From: an uncultured Prevotellaceae bacterium
GTDB lineage: Bacteria > Bacteroidota > Bacteroidia > Bacteroidales > Bacteroidaceae
DNA length: 64,000 nucleotides
Assembly (NCBI GenBank): GCA_900318775.1
Contig: ONLY01000008.1
Coordinates: 1 to 64,000 of the forward strand
Direction: 5' to 3'
The notes under the pieces are model-generated. The model had not been told where the DNA came from. It worked only from the letters and a program-made list of their open reading frames with translations, and searched no databases. This document shows, one piece after another, positions 53,052-61,641 of the stretch (its first letter is position 1; each line of letters begins with the position of its first letter). The position numbers and the translations under genes are program-made.

Positions 53052-53138
53052 CGGTCTGAGTCACACCGACAGTAACGGTATGACTCAGACCGATGGTGCC
53101 GGTGTGACTCACACCGTTTTTACGGCCACGATGTTACC
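53052..53138. repeat. 24-bp tandem array of odd palindromes
   Basis: Three 17-base palindromes start at 53052, 53076 and 53100, exactly 24 bases apart. Each has the form CGGTnTGA-S-TCAnACCG; the third is perfect about its centre, the first two have one mismatched pair each. Spacers are seven bases. A degenerate fourth copy follows at about 53123. The core TGASTCA is constant and mutations keep the dyad form. It sits between two convergent genes, after a terminator, so it is not a promoter array. It is not CRISPR: no conserved long repeat and no unique spacers. Confidence 0.9.
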
Positions 53139-53238
53139 CTATATGTAATTTTTTTCCGTCTGTGTTTAACCGACCAAAGTAAATGCGCATTTCCCTGAAC
53201 GGAATAAGGTGCCATGAAAACTAAGGCAACACGCTCTC

Positions 53239-54084
53239 CTATTGCTGGTTGCTTTCCGAAACCAAACGACGAATTTCGTCCTGTTTATCAGCATATAACT
53301 GATAGAGCAATCTGCCATTAAGCAGCGTCTGCTCCTTCGTAAAATCGTTGTTCCACAAGCGCATTCCACCAGCAGTAAGACTTTGGAAACCGGCATCGTA
53401 CCAACCCACTTGCAATCCGCTGAGCCAGGTGCGTGCACAGAGCTCGTAGTCATCAAACTGGAACGGAGCAAAACGGAAGTCTATATGATGCAAATGCTGA
53501 GTATACAATTCTTTATTGATCCACATGGGAGCACGATTGACTGCCGTGACAAAGCAGAAGTCACCCTGAGATTGTGATGCTCCGCCATGTGCCCACATCT
53601 TGTCAGGCTCGAAAGCGATATCCAATCCACCTTTTCCTCCAAGAATAGCCATTCGAGGATGCCGCCGAAACAAATCAACAGCTTTCTCTACCCATCCGAC
53701 ACCCTCAAAATCATCATCGTCCTGCATCAAGGCAATATATTGGCCATTAGCCAACCGAATAGCTTTGTCATAAGTGACATTCTCAAACAGGTCGTTAGCA
53801 CGAAGCAAAAACTCATTGGCACCAATAAGAGCCGCAGCAAGACGCATCGTATGTTCAACCTTGGAACCATCATCAATAACAATGATTTCCGCATTGTCAT
53901 ATTGACGCAACTTAGGCAACACGTGACATATCTGCAAGCTCTTGTCATGCGACTGCAAGACAAATGTCACCTTAGGCTCTTTCCGGTATCCCTTTGCCAC
54001 CCATGATGCATGATTCTTTTTCTGTTGCGCAGAACCCGTACGTTTCTGCAAGGCAAGTTTAATCTTTTCTACTAAAAGCTTCAT
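53239..54084 (-). CDS. glycosyltransferase family 2
   Basis: A 281-residue GT-A enzyme. The basic N-terminus is followed by VTFVLQSHDKSLQICHVL, AEIIVIDDGSKVEHTMRLAA, AIRLANGQYIALMQDDDD (the metal-binding acidic cluster) and DDYELCARTWLSGLQVGWYD near the end. The entry differs from usual GT2s: VLQSHDKS replaces the VPVYN type start. It lies downstream of the glycogen operon but behind its terminator, with no obvious promoter. Acceptor unknown. Confidence 0.85.
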   Translation of the reverse strand: MKLLVEKIKLALQKRTGSAQQKKNHASWVAKGYRKEPKVTFVLQSHDKSLQICHVLPKLRQYDNAEIIVIDDGSKVEHTMRLAAALIGANEFLLRANDLFENVTYDKAIRLANGQYIALMQDDDDFEGVGWVEKAVDLFRRHPRMAILGGKGGLDIAFEPDKMWAHGGASQSQGDFCFVTAVNRAPMWINKELYTQHLHHIDFRFAPFQFDDYELCARTWLSGLQVGWYDAGFQSLTAGGMRLWNNDFTKEQTLLNGRLLYQLYADKQDEIRRLVSESNQQ

Positions 54085-54139
54085 ATCAATATTTCTACAC
54101 AGTCAAGCACATTCAATCAACGAAGAAAAGTGTTTCAAC

Positions 54140-54171
54140 GGAAAAAAGTACGCCCACCAATGGGCGTACTT
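54140..54171 (-). terminator. terminator of the glycogen operon
   Basis: An 11-bp perfect stem (54146-54156 with 54161-54171), four-base loop, followed on the minus strand by TTTTTTCC. It is 57 bases after the GH57 stop. Confidence 0.85.
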
Positions 54172-54227
54172 CTCTCATGCTCTTTGTCGATTGGACGCAC
54201 GAAGCGTTAAGATTCATACAAAATTAG

Positions 54228-55634
54228 TTACTTCTTTTTTGCTGTAGCCTTCTTTGCTGGTGCAACTTTTTCCGAAGTTGCCTCCGCCTTTGGTGCAGTC
54301 TTCTTGGTAGAAGTCACTTTCTTAGCGGGCTTTTTCTCGACCTGTCCCGTTGGATTGTACTTTTCCAACTTCTTACGCAGACGCTCAATCTCTTTGTCTT
54401 TGGCAGCAAGCTCATCCCCCTGATTCTTAATCATGGTGATAAGACCATCAATCTCTTCATTGTCAGCCCCACCGTAGAGGTTATTAACACGAGAGATGAA
54501 ATCGCCCAAGATATTCATGTAGTTAGTGAATGCATCGTATGGACTGTCATATATGCCACGATACTGATAACCAGGCTTAGTGGTCATGAAACGGAAGTTA
54601 TTGGATGCCTGCAAAGAATCCCAGTCCTTCTGAATACGACGATCGCCCGACACACGTACACGATCAGCTATGCTGTAAAGTTTATTGAAGGCCTCACGCT
54701 GCATGACATTGCCCAACCAGCAAGAAGTGTCACGCTCTTCGTCCACCCATGAGATATTATATGGGACCTCGATAGCACCGACACTCTTCTCTTCGCAAAG
54801 TTCTGACGGGAACGCGAAACCGATACCTCGGTCTTTTGCAAGAGCAGGAATAGCCTTCAGGAATTCCAAGATATTGCTGGAGAGAGGTTGCAGAATACCG
54901 AAAGTAACCAACTCACCAAAGATATTAATGATATCCTCACCTTCTGGAGTATTGGCAATCCAATCCACCCATTTGTCCGCAAACAACGGATATTCAGACC
55001 AGTCCTGACGAGAGAAACGTTCAGTGATGTCTTCTGAAAGTTTGATATCACGCAACAAGAGTTTCAAGCGTGGATCACTTGCGCAATGATACAGATAGTG
55101 AGGAGATTTCCATCCTAACACCTGCTTAGCGCCTTCTGTAATCATTCCCTTGAAGCCTAAGCCTGCCACTTGAGCACCTATCTCATCGTTGTAGATGAGC
55201 GATGAGTTGCGGAACACTGTAGGGCGCTTACCAAACATCTCCTTGATAGTGTCACTCATACGTTTCACCTCATTGGCAAAACTTTCTTCGTTAGCCAAAG
55301 AGGCAAGTCCGTGGCTATAAGGCTCACACAAGAACTCCGCTTGACCTGTTGAGTTAATCTCACGAAGCAAGTCTATTACTTGCGGAGCGTGGAATTCCAA
55401 CTGCTCAAGTCCGACGCCTGACAAAGAGAAGGCCACCTTAAACTCAGGATAATCCTTACACATTTGAAGAAGCGTCTGCAACGCAGGAACATAACTACGT
55501 TCTGCTATATCATTAATAGAACGTTCATTCTCATAGTCGTCATAGTAATAATGGTCACGACCGATATCAAAGAAACGGTAACGCTTGAGATGAATTATCT
55601 GGTGAATCTCAAAATAAAGACAAATCTTTTTCAT
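54228..55634 (-). CDS. glycoside hydrolase family 57 (alpha-amylase-like) with Lys/Ala-rich tail
   Basis: A 468-residue cytosolic enzyme. GH57 marks: ICLYFEIHQIIHLKRYRFFD at the N-terminus (His in EIHQ), EFLCEPYSHGLASL (likely nucleophile region), RPTVFRNSSLIYNDEIGAQV, and a later WVDEERDTSCWLGN. Probable role: alpha-1,4-glucan hydrolysis or transfer on glycogen. After residue 400 a coiled-coil segment (AKDKEIERLRKKLEKYN) leads into a 40-residue tail made of Lys, Ala, Pro and Thr, histone-H1-like, ending KKATAKKK. It is last in the debranching-enzyme, glycogen-synthase-like, GH57 run. Confidence 0.9.
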   Translation of the reverse strand: MKKICLYFEIHQIIHLKRYRFFDIGRDHYYYDDYENERSINDIAERSYVPALQTLLQMCKDYPEFKVAFSLSGVGLEQLEFHAPQVIDLLREINSTGQAEFLCEPYSHGLASLANEESFANEVKRMSDTIKEMFGKRPTVFRNSSLIYNDEIGAQVAGLGFKGMITEGAKQVLGWKSPHYLYHCASDPRLKLLLRDIKLSEDITERFSRQDWSEYPLFADKWVDWIANTPEGEDIINIFGELVTFGILQPLSSNILEFLKAIPALAKDRGIGFAFPSELCEEKSVGAIEVPYNISWVDEERDTSCWLGNVMQREAFNKLYSIADRVRVSGDRRIQKDWDSLQASNNFRFMTTKPGYQYRGIYDSPYDAFTNYMNILGDFISRVNNLYGGADNEEIDGLITMIKNQGDELAAKDKEIERLRKKLEKYNPTGQVEKKPAKKVTSTKKTAPKAEATSEKVAPAKKATAKKK

Positions 55635-55721
55635 ATTATTTGAGGTTTTGGGGTTATGAGGGTTTGGAACTCTGAGGCTGTTATAGCCTTATTAAACAAC
55701 AACCTAATAACCAATTAATGT

Positions 55722-56999
55722 TCAATGTATAAATCCTCCATTATAGATGCACTGGTCATATAGCTTACGGATGCGGTGTCCTACTTTCACCCATGTGATT
55801 TCAGCAACTTCCTTCAAACCCTCTTCTTGCAAATATTTATGCAAGCCTTCATTGGTACAGAGAGAGTAAATTGCATCAGCCATCGCATTAATATCCCAGT
55901 ACTCCACTTTTATGACCTTGTCAAGAATCTCTCCACACCCTGATTGCTTAGAAATGATGGAGGGTGTGCCACACTGCATCGCCTCAAGCGGAGCAATGCC
56001 AAAAGGTTCTGAGACAGAAGGCATCACAAATACATCAGATGCTTTATAGCACTCATACACCTGTTTCCCTCGCTGGAAGCCGGGGAAATGAACACGGTCC
56101 GCAATACCTTTTGCCGCGGCCAAGTCAACCATCTCCCAGTATTTGTCACCAGAACCAGCAAAACAGAAACGGATATTCTTAGAACGCTTGCAAACCAAAT
56201 CTGCCGCCTCAATGAAATACTCAGGCCCTTTCTGCATCGTGATGCGCCCTAAGAAAGTAACAACCTTCTCCTTGCCATGATCAACACGCGGAATATCCAA
56301 ATACTCTTGCGGAAGTGGATAGACCGCATTATGTATCGCAAAACACTTACGAGGATCTTGATGATACTCTCGGATAACCGTCTGACGTGTCAGTTCTGAC
56401 ACACACATAATACAATCAGCATGGTCCATACCATTCTTCTCTATAGAATAGACCGTTGGATTCACTTTACCACGAGAGCGGTCAAAGTCTGTAGCATGCA
56501 CATGAATACACAAAGGCTTACCACTCACCATCTTGGCATGAACACCTGCTGGATATGTAAGCCAATCGTGAGCATGAATGATGTCAAACTGCTCTGAACG
56601 AGCCACAACACCTGCTATAATAGAGAAATTGTTAATCTCATCATGAAGATTGCCAGGATATCCGCCTGCAAATTCCATACATCCCATGTCGTTCACATTC
56701 ATGTATGAAAAGTCAGCATAGATATGGTCACGGAAATTGTAGTATTCTTCAGGTGTCATGTAGTCAGGAATACGACTCTTCACATAATTATAGTCATGAC
56801 CACGATACACAATGGGCACCTGGTTCATGCCGATGATGCGCAAGAACTTCTCTTCTTCGCCACAAGGCTTTGGAAGGCAAAAGGTAATTTCAGCGTCAGG
56901 CTGACCTTCAATCATTCCCTTGGTGATACCATAAGAAGCAACTGCAAGTCCGCCATATATTTTAGGAGGGAATTCCCAACCAAACATTAAAACTTTCAT
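55722..56999 (-). CDS. glycogen synthase-like glycosyltransferase family 4
   Basis: A 425-residue GT-B enzyme. N-terminal KVLMFGWEFPPKIYGGLAVA is the glycogen/starch-synthase-like donor loop region (K-x-GGL), followed by DIIHAHDWLTYPAGV. The donor domain has FLGRITMQKGPEYFIEAADL, and the E-x7-E segment SEPFGIAPLEAMQCGTPSII. It resembles GT4 proteins that elongate alpha-1,4-glucan in Bacteroidota; the donor (UDP- or ADP-glucose, or maltose-1-phosphate) is not decided by sequence. It lies 17 bases after the debranching enzyme gene and 87 before GH57. Confidence 0.88.
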   Translation of the reverse strand: MKVLMFGWEFPPKIYGGLAVASYGITKGMIEGQPDAEITFCLPKPCGEEEKFLRIIGMNQVPIVYRGHDYNYVKSRIPDYMTPEEYYNFRDHIYADFSYMNVNDMGCMEFAGGYPGNLHDEINNFSIIAGVVARSEQFDIIHAHDWLTYPAGVHAKMVSGKPLCIHVHATDFDRSRGKVNPTVYSIEKNGMDHADCIMCVSELTRQTVIREYHQDPRKCFAIHNAVYPLPQEYLDIPRVDHGKEKVVTFLGRITMQKGPEYFIEAADLVCKRSKNIRFCFAGSGDKYWEMVDLAAAKGIADRVHFPGFQRGKQVYECYKASDVFVMPSVSEPFGIAPLEAMQCGTPSIISKQSGCGEILDKVIKVEYWDINAMADAIYSLCTNEGLHKYLQEEGLKEVAEITWVKVGHRIRKLYDQCIYNGGFIH

Positions 57000-57016
57000 A
57001 TCTCCTGTCCTCCGTT

Positions 57017-58960
57017 TTAATAGTTATAGAATTTAGAAAGAACCTTGTTGACACGCAACACCGCTGCCACATTCATGGCAAAGGAAAGAGCCCCACGTCC
57101 GCTGAATGGTGGATTTCCATCAAACAATTCAGGAAGGGTACCAATGCAGTGGTAGTTCATCTCTTCTTCCAAGCCTATAAAGCAACGGTCCACCCACGAA
57201 AGTGCACTACGCTTATAGATTTTTAAGCATGTCTCCAAATAGAATCCCGAAAGCCAGGGCCAAACGGTTCCTTGATGATAAGCAGAATCTCGCTGAACCT
57301 GTCCGCCAGCATAAATTGGATTATAACCTCCCGATTTCGGAGAAAGAGAACGAATGCCTTTAGGAGTCAACAGCTCTTTCGTGCAGATATCAAAAATTTT
57401 CTTACGTTCAGGTGTCGTCAATGGACTGTACTCCAACGATGAAGCAATTAGCATATTGGGGCGAACTGACCAGGAGATATAGCCCTCATCCACATAGTCA
57501 AGCAAATAACCATGCTCGTTCAAGAATGTATCCTTGAAGGATTTACCTGTGACCTCAGCCAATTGCGTATAAGTCTCTGCTTCTGCTGCTTGATTAGCAG
57601 ACATCAACATCTCTGCATTGAAGCACAAAGCATTGTACCATAATGCATTGATTTCAACTACATAACCTGAACGTGGAACAACAGGAGAGCCATTCACTTC
57701 GGAATTCATCCACGTTACAGCATGTTCACGTCCATCAGTAAACAGCAATCCGTTATCATGTAACTGCAAATTCGGGTGTTGGTCGGACTTGATGTAATCA
57801 ACAATCATTGCGACCAGTTTCCCATACTTATCCCGGGCTATATCTTTGTCCACCAAACGAGCATACTGCTGAATACACCAAACAGCCCACAGCAAGACAT
57901 CCGGCTTATCCATCTCAAACATCTTGATGGCAGATTTCCTGCCGCCCATAAAATCCAGGATGGCTTTTTCGGCCGTTTTCATACACTTCTCATAATACTC
58001 GACCTCATCAATAGCAAGGGTTAATCCCGGAAGAGACACAAACATGTCACGAGCCCGACATTTGAACCAAGGGTATCCTGCTATGATATAAGTTTCACCA
58101 TCCCGCTCATAATGGAACTGATGAGCAGCATTGACCAAACATGACTGGAAATTGGTTCGAGGAGCATGTACATCATATTCGTAATCGAAGATCTTTTTCA
58201 GCTGCGTTGACTTCAATTCACTCAATCCAGCTGCAAAAACCACGCTTTCGCCCTTCTTTATGTTGAATTCGAAATAACCAGGAACATATAAGTCTTCCTT
58301 GTAGTCATAACCAAGTTCCTGTTCCTTCTGGTATTCTATACCACGATACCAATTCGGCTCATAGACAAATTCATTCTTTTTATTGAGCTGCATCATCAAC
58401 TCCGGATAGCCAGGATACAAGCGGGTTTTGATACCATTGTCAATCACATCATAATGCCTATTTGCTGATGCATTTTCATGCGTACATTCTTCCACACTTC
58501 GAAATGCCAAAAATGGACGCAAACGCAATGTTGTAACAGAATGGGCATCAAGCAATGTGTAACGAATTAATATCCGGTTTTCAAAGTGCTGAAAGACCTT
58601 CTCTTTCTTCAATATCACACCACCCACACGATAGATTGTTGTCGGAAGCTTCTCCCATTCACATGAACGGATGTATTTATGTCCATTAGGACTATATACA
58701 TTACCCGAATATTTATGAAGGCCTAGATTAAACTGAGCCCCATGCTGGATGACAGTCTCGTCTAATGAAGACAAAAGAACATGATTTTCATCATCCAGTT
58801 CGGGAACAGGAACGACCAACAAACCGTGATATTTACGAGTATTGCAATCCACAATGGATGAGCAGGAATACGCACCAGACCTATTCGTGCGTAGAACCTC
58901 CTTAGGCAGGGACTCTTGCAAGTTTGCCATCAGAGCTTTATCAAAACGTAAATAACTCAT
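57017..58960 (-). CDS. glycogen debranching enzyme (amylo-alpha-1,6-glucosidase, GH133-type)
   Basis: A 647-residue enzyme of the archaeal/bacterial type. The N-terminal GDE domain has LRTNRSGAYSCSSIVDCNTR and KYHGLLVVPV; the C-terminal (alpha/alpha)6 barrel has GYPWFKCRARDMFVSLPGL, GSPVVPRSGYVVEINALWYN, and SAYHQGTVWPWLSGFYLE, with acidic residues expected for catalysis. It removes 1,6-linked glucose branches from glycogen. It is the first gene of the operon, with an ideal promoter at 59020-59050 and a leader of about 55 bases. Confidence 0.94.
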   Translation of the reverse strand: MSYLRFDKALMANLQESLPKEVLRTNRSGAYSCSSIVDCNTRKYHGLLVVPVPELDDENHVLLSSLDETVIQHGAQFNLGLHKYSGNVYSPNGHKYIRSCEWEKLPTTIYRVGGVILKKEKVFQHFENRILIRYTLLDAHSVTTLRLRPFLAFRSVEECTHENASANRHYDVIDNGIKTRLYPGYPELMMQLNKKNEFVYEPNWYRGIEYQKEQELGYDYKEDLYVPGYFEFNIKKGESVVFAAGLSELKSTQLKKIFDYEYDVHAPRTNFQSCLVNAAHQFHYERDGETYIIAGYPWFKCRARDMFVSLPGLTLAIDEVEYYEKCMKTAEKAILDFMGGRKSAIKMFEMDKPDVLLWAVWCIQQYARLVDKDIARDKYGKLVAMIVDYIKSDQHPNLQLHDNGLLFTDGREHAVTWMNSEVNGSPVVPRSGYVVEINALWYNALCFNAEMLMSANQAAEAETYTQLAEVTGKSFKDTFLNEHGYLLDYVDEGYISWSVRPNMLIASSLEYSPLTTPERKKIFDICTKELLTPKGIRSLSPKSGGYNPIYAGGQVQRDSAYHQGTVWPWLSGFYLETCLKIYKRSALSWVDRCFIGLEEEMNYHCIGTLPELFDGNPPFSGRGALSFAMNVAAVLRVNKVLSKFYNY

Positions 58961-59019
58961 AGTTGTATTTTAAGGTATTATTGTTACTTCTCTCGATTTT
59001 AGCGTTAGTTTTCAACGTT

Positions 59020-59050
59020 CAAATTTAGGAACATTTTTCCGTGTACACAA
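59020..59050 (-). promoter_or_regulatory. promoter of the glycogen operon
   Basis: Minus strand TTG (59050-59048), 20 bases, TAAATTTG (59027-59020). An 18-base perfect palindrome of T8-CG-A8 (59062-59079) lies 11 bases upstream of the -33 element and is a candidate operator. Confidence 0.75.
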
Positions 59051-59138
59051 CCTTTCCACCTTTTTTTTTCGAAAAAAAACGTTTACGACATCTTTAACGG
59101 TCCAAAACATGCTATATAGCAGAAAAAAGGAAGAAAGT

Positions 59139-59170
59139 TTTGTTTTATTAACAACTTGTACGTACCTTTG
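59139..59170 (+). promoter_or_regulatory. promoter of the Crp/Fnr gene
   Basis: TTTG (59139-59142), 20 bases, TACCTTTG (59163-59170). The leader is about 20 bases, which fixes the start at 59196 since an earlier in-frame ATG at 59109 lies upstream of the promoter. Confidence 0.8.
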
Positions 59171-59195
59171 CAAAACAAACAAGAAAAGGGCAATA

Positions 59196-59900
59196 ATGAA
59201 AAAAAGAGATTCCATTATCTTGACTGACGCGGTTGAAAGCCTTCAAGATATCATGCGGCTCCTCTCCCCCACCCAACAAGAGGAATTACGCCATAGCATG
59301 ACCATCCAAACATTCAAAAAGAATGAAGCGCTTTATCAAGAAGGAGAAGTACCACAAATGCTGCATTGCCTGATTCATGGAAAAGTAAAAATTTATAAGG
59401 ATGGCATAAGCGGACGCACTCAAATCATTCGAGTCATCAAACCTGTAGAATATTTTGGATACCGAGCGCATTTCGCTAATCAGAACTATGTAACATCCGC
59501 CGCCGCATTTGAGGCCAGTACTGTATGCCTTATTCCAATCGAAATGATAGAGAAATGGATTATGGAGAACAGCGAGTTTGCCATGTTCTTCATTAAGTTG
59601 CTCGCTATCGAAGTAGGAAATTCCGACCAACGTACCGTAAACCTCACTCAAAAGCACATTCGAGGGAGATTGGCAGAATCACTCATCTTTCTAAGGGACA
59701 ATTACGGCTTAGAGGAGGATGGCGCGACCTTGTCTATCTACCTTTCACGTGAGGACCTGGCCAATATGTCAAACATGACTACTTCAAACGCCATCCGGAC
59801 ACTCTCGGCCTTCGCTCAAGAGAAAATCATTGCCATCGACGGGAAAAAGATAAAAATCATCGATGGAGAGAGCCTTGAACGAATCAGCAAGATTGGATAG
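59196..59900 (+). CDS. Crp/Fnr family transcriptional regulator
   Basis: A 234-residue regulator with a cyclic-nucleotide-type beta-roll (FKKNEALYQEGEVPQMLHCL, GKVKIYKDG, IIRVIKPVEYFGYRAHFA), a dimerisation helix and a winged helix-turn-helix (LSREDLANMSNMTTSNAIRTL). No N-terminal Cys set is present, so it is not an Fe-S oxygen sensor; the ligand pocket is atypical for cAMP. It is transcribed away from the glycogen operon with 235 bases between the two ATGs, so control of that operon is a natural hypothesis. Its stop lies eight bases from the convergent lipid-kinase gene. Confidence 0.9.
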   Translation: MKKRDSIILTDAVESLQDIMRLLSPTQQEELRHSMTIQTFKKNEALYQEGEVPQMLHCLIHGKVKIYKDGISGRTQIIRVIKPVEYFGYRAHFANQNYVTSAAAFEASTVCLIPIEMIEKWIMENSEFAMFFIKLLAIEVGNSDQRTVNLTQKHIRGRLAESLIFLRDNYGLEEDGATLSIYLSREDLANMSNMTTSNAIRTLSAFAQEKIIAIDGKKIKIIDGESLERISKIG

Positions 59901-59908
59901 TCTCGCTT

Positions 59909-60844
59909 TTATATCAATGGGACCACAAAATTAAGTGCATCCCGTTCAACAGTAATACGCATAGGAGTAGGAGCTTTGGCATGAAGCACCATGCCATCAA
60001 GCGATACCAAAGCCTTATCTACACCATTTACAACAATCTGATGAGCACGATAAGGATGAACATTTTTATAATTCAAGAAGCGCCCCTTACCTAACAGCCA
60101 AAAGCCTTCAAAAAGTTGCCACCATTTAGGGCGAGTAATCAAAGAAATGTCAAGCAACCCATTATAGGGCACGGAATTGGGGGTTTGTCCATAGCCCAAG
60201 CAATTGCCCACGCACATGGACATATACTTTCCTTCTATTTCCTCTGCCTCTATTTTCATTGACATCGTGAACTGTTTGCGCTCAAAAATACGGTTGATAA
60301 GTGCCGGAATTATCGAAAGCCTACGAGAACCAATGATATAGGCAGCATCATACGTTGTTTTTATTAAACGCGCTCCTAACCCGATATTAATGCAGTTTAA
60401 GAAATACCGGCGTTGCGGTATTTGTTCATCTTGATATGTACAACACCCCACATCCACTTTTCGAAGAGTCCTTGCAATAAGGCCATCAACCACCCGCTTA
60501 TAATCATCAATTGAAACGCCCCAAAAACGAGAGAAATCATTACCAATACCATTAGGGATTACCGCAAAAGCGAAATCGTCAGGCAATATCTCACGCGATT
60601 GCATCATTGCATTTATTGCACTATTCAATGCTCCATCTCCTCCCACTACTGCAATGGTCCTATAACCATTATCACACATCATCTTGGTCAAGCGTTCCAC
60701 GGAACCTGATGCCTCCGACTGAACAAAGTCAAATAGCACGCCTTTCTGTTCCATGTACTGACGAATTAGCTGCCAACGTTTCTGTGAGCGGTCCCATCCA
60801 GAATGAGGACTATATATAACACCTATGCGATTTGCTTCTGCCAT
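59909..60844 (-). CDS. diacylglycerol/sphingoid-type lipid kinase
   Basis: A 311-residue DAGK catalytic-domain protein: VIYSPHSGWDRSQKRW (N-terminal phosphate loop variant), VVGGDGALNSAINAMM (the GGDG nucleotide site), VIPNGIGNDFSRFWG, and LNCINIGLGARLI. Bacterial members phosphorylate diacylglycerol, undecaprenol or ceramide-like lipids; Bacteroidota make sphingolipids, so that substrate is possible. Its first 22 bases overlap the end of miaA, an arrangement implying coupled translation although the functions are unrelated. Confidence 0.9.
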   Translation of the reverse strand: MAEANRIGVIYSPHSGWDRSQKRWQLIRQYMEQKGVLFDFVQSEASGSVERLTKMMCDNGYRTIAVVGGDGALNSAINAMMQSREILPDDFAFAVIPNGIGNDFSRFWGVSIDDYKRVVDGLIARTLRKVDVGCCTYQDEQIPQRRYFLNCINIGLGARLIKTTYDAAYIIGSRRLSIIPALINRIFERKQFTMSMKIEAEEIEGKYMSMCVGNCLGYGQTPNSVPYNGLLDISLITRPKWWQLFEGFWLLGKGRFLNYKNVHPYRAHQIVVNGVDKALVSLDGMVLHAKAPTPMRITVERDALNFVVPLI

Positions 60845-61572
60845 AATTCTTTTACTTTCTGTACACGTTCCTCTATCGGCATTTCAACATCAAGCCAATG
60901 GATTTGAATGCCTCGCCGTTCTTCCATTCCACGAAACCACGTCATTTGCCTCTTAGCAAACTGATGAATCGCTATCTCTAACAGAGAAACCATTTCATCA
61001 TATTTCAATTGCCCCAACAAATACAGCGTGACATACTTATACTCCAAACCATATCTAATGAGTCTTTCCGCCGGGACTCCTTGAACAATAAGGCCTCGAA
61101 CTTCGTCAACCATTCCTTCATCCAAGCGGGCACGAAGCCTACGACTAATTTTTTCTCTCCGTGCATCACGACTTATATCCAACCCTATAATCAATGATTG
61201 GAATTCAGGAAAAGCCCGACCATCGAATTCATATCCTTTGATAACGCTCTCAATATACATACCTGTACCTCCGCATAGGATTGGGAGTCGTCCCCTGCCC
61301 GTTATCATGCCATATGCATCCAAAAATCCCTGCTGCCACTCGTACACATTATATCGAGTCCCCGCTTCTGCTATATCAATTAAATGATATGGTATTTCTT
61401 TCCCATCTATGCAATAATCAGCCAAATCCTTACCGGTTCCTATATCCATGCCACGATACACTTGGCGACTATCCGCACTGATAATCTCACCATTCATGTC
61501 ATATGCAAGACGTGCAGCAAACGCAGTTTTCCCACATGCTGTAGGCCCCAATATAGTCAACAAATTATTCAT
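60823..61572 (-). CDS. miaA: tRNA dimethylallyltransferase (short form)
   Basis: A 249-residue enzyme prenylating A37 of tRNAs that read UNN codons. The start at 61572 (MNNLLTILGPTACGKTAFAA) gives the P-loop at residue 9; a longer frame from 61638 adds 22 unlikely residues. Seen: EIISADSRQVYRGMDIGTGK, LCGGTGMYIESVIKG, LRARLDEGMVDEVRGL, and AKRQMTWFRGMEE. Normal MiaA has about 300 residues; here the inserted helical domain is small, so this is a compact paralog. Bacteroidota often have two miaA genes, so another may exist outside the window. Confidence 0.9.
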   Translation of the reverse strand: MNNLLTILGPTACGKTAFAARLAYDMNGEIISADSRQVYRGMDIGTGKDLADYCIDGKEIPYHLIDIAEAGTRYNVYEWQQGFLDAYGMITGRGRLPILCGGTGMYIESVIKGYEFDGRAFPEFQSLIIGLDISRDARREKISRRLRARLDEGMVDEVRGLIVQGVPAERLIRYGLEYKYVTLYLLGQLKYDEMVSLLEIAIHQFAKRQMTWFRGMEERRGIQIHWLDVEMPIEERVQKVKELWQKQIA

Positions 61573-61641
61573 CAGATAAGCAGTATCTATACCACAATTA
61601 TACGATATCAATTCATCCAAACAGAAACACACTACCACACA

